A program made the translations under genes and the position numbers. From the NCBI GenBank assembly GCA_017456105.1, contig JAFTKA010000033.1:1-6174 (forward strand): a stretch of DNA of 6,174 bases, written 5' to 3'. This document shows, in pieces, positions 5,626-6,174 of the stretch (the stretch's first letter is position 1; the number at the start of each line of letters is the position of its first letter). Origin of the DNA: Oscillospiraceae bacterium. GTDB taxonomy: Bacteria; Bacillota_A; Clostridia; Oscillospirales; Oscillospiraceae. Below the pieces are notes generated by a model, which searched no databases, was not told where the DNA came from, and was given only the letters and a program-made list of their open reading frames with translations.

Positions 5626-6174
5626 GCAAGGTACATGTGTTGAACCACCCTTTGATCCAGCATAAACTGGCCATTCTGCGTAACGAGAGAACCAGCGTTA
5701 AGGAATTCCGTGAACTGATCAGCGAGATCGCAGGCCTCATGTGCTATGAGGCAACCCGGAATCTGCCCACCCGTGAGGTGGAGGTCAAGACCCCTGTTGC
5801 TATGGCCAAATGCCGTATGCTGGCAGGCAAGAAGCTGGCCATCATTCCCATTCTCCGTGCAGGTTTGGGCATGGTAGACTCCATGGTGGATATGATCCCC
5901 TCTGCCAAGATCGGCCACATCGGTCTTTATCGGGATCCCGAGACCCATATGCCTGTGGAATACTACTGCAAGCTGCCCGAGGATATCGGCAACCGTCAGG
6001 TCTTCGTGGTAGACCCTATGCTGGCCACCGGTGGCTCTGCCATCGCAGCCATTGATTTTTTGAAGAACCACGGCTGTAAGCACATCATTATGATGAACAT
6101 CATCGGCTGCCCCGAGGGCGTAAAGGCCGTACAGGAGGCTCACCCCGATGTGGACATCTACCTGGCCGCTCAGG
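5622..6174 (+). CDS. upp: Uracil phosphoribosyltransferase (3' end beyond window)
   Basis: Cytosolic pyrimidine salvage enzyme: uracil plus PRPP gives UMP and pyrophosphate. The frame is open from ATG at 5622 to the window edge, 184 codons of an expected roughly 209, so the C-terminal uracil-binding region is not visible. The product starts [26 protein letters not shown] begins at Arg79, and the PRPP-binding loop DPMLATGGS is at 131-139; both are family signatures. The start overlaps the tsaB stop (ATGA) and has AGGAG (5609-5613) eight nt upstream. It can be expressed by read-through from the prfA operon and probably also from the promoter inside tsaB. No upstream leader with a PyrR-type attenuator was recognised, though such leaders are hard to exclude by eye. 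Confidence 0.96.
   Translation, partial: MSKVHVLNHPLIQHKLAILRNERTSVKEFRELISEIAGLMCYEATRNLPTREVEVKTPVAMAKCRMLAGKKLAIIPILRAGLGMVDSMVDMIPSAKIGHIGLYRDPETHMPVEYYCKLPEDIGNRQVFVVDPMLATGGSAIAAIDFLKNHGCKHIIMMNIIGCPEGVKAVQEAHPDVDIYLAAQ

Noticed and set aside
5556..6143. 195-codon leftward open frame opposite upp and the end of tsaB
   Set aside because: The plus strand encodes upp with its PRPP loop and a matching ribosome site; the leftward frame is the antisense shadow.

Overview
The window reads as ordinary chromosomal DNA of a moderately GC-rich member of the Clostridia, most likely an Oscillospirales/Ruminococcaceae-type gut bacterium. This is inferred from strong purine-rich Shine-Dalgarno sites, tolerated TTG starts, short intergenic spacers, Firmicutes-like protein sequences and a palindromic repeat (GGAACGCAT..ATGCGTTCC flanked by GTAGGG/CCCTAC) that I associate from memory with that group. 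No genus can be assigned from sequence alone.

Layout: positions 1-42 hold the last 13 codons of an unidentified rightward gene, followed by a bidirectional intrinsic terminator (44-78). A leftward two-gene operon occupies 3036-77: thiN (thiamine pyrophosphokinase, TTG start), overlapping by 19 nt an Exp7/CtpE-like P-type cation ATPase. Then comes a 383-bp intergenic region (3037-3419). It carries a leftward promoter for thiN, a palindromic repeat, a leftward-facing terminator-like hairpin, a short tandem duplication and a rightward promoter. The rightward operon is prfA (release factor 1), tsaE, tsaB and upp; upp (uracil phosphoribosyltransferase) is cut by the window end after 184 codons.

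The rightward genes are tightly packed: 12 nt from prfA to tsaE, a 20-nt overlap of tsaE with tsaB, and an ATGA overlap of tsaB with upp. RF1 ends translation at UAA/UAG. TsaE and TsaB are parts of the TsaB-TsaD-TsaE machinery that makes t6A in ANN-decoding tRNAs. Upp salvages uracil to UMP. The first three thus serve translation, while upp is a metabolic passenger that appears to have its own promoter inside tsaB.

I found no novel defence, mobile or biosynthetic system. The observations most worth a second look are regulatory: a near-consensus extended -10 promoter with helically phased A-tracts inside the tsaB coding sequence, a terminator-like hairpin facing left with no gene in front of it, and a heptamer tandem repeat occupying the prfA/tsaE translational junction.
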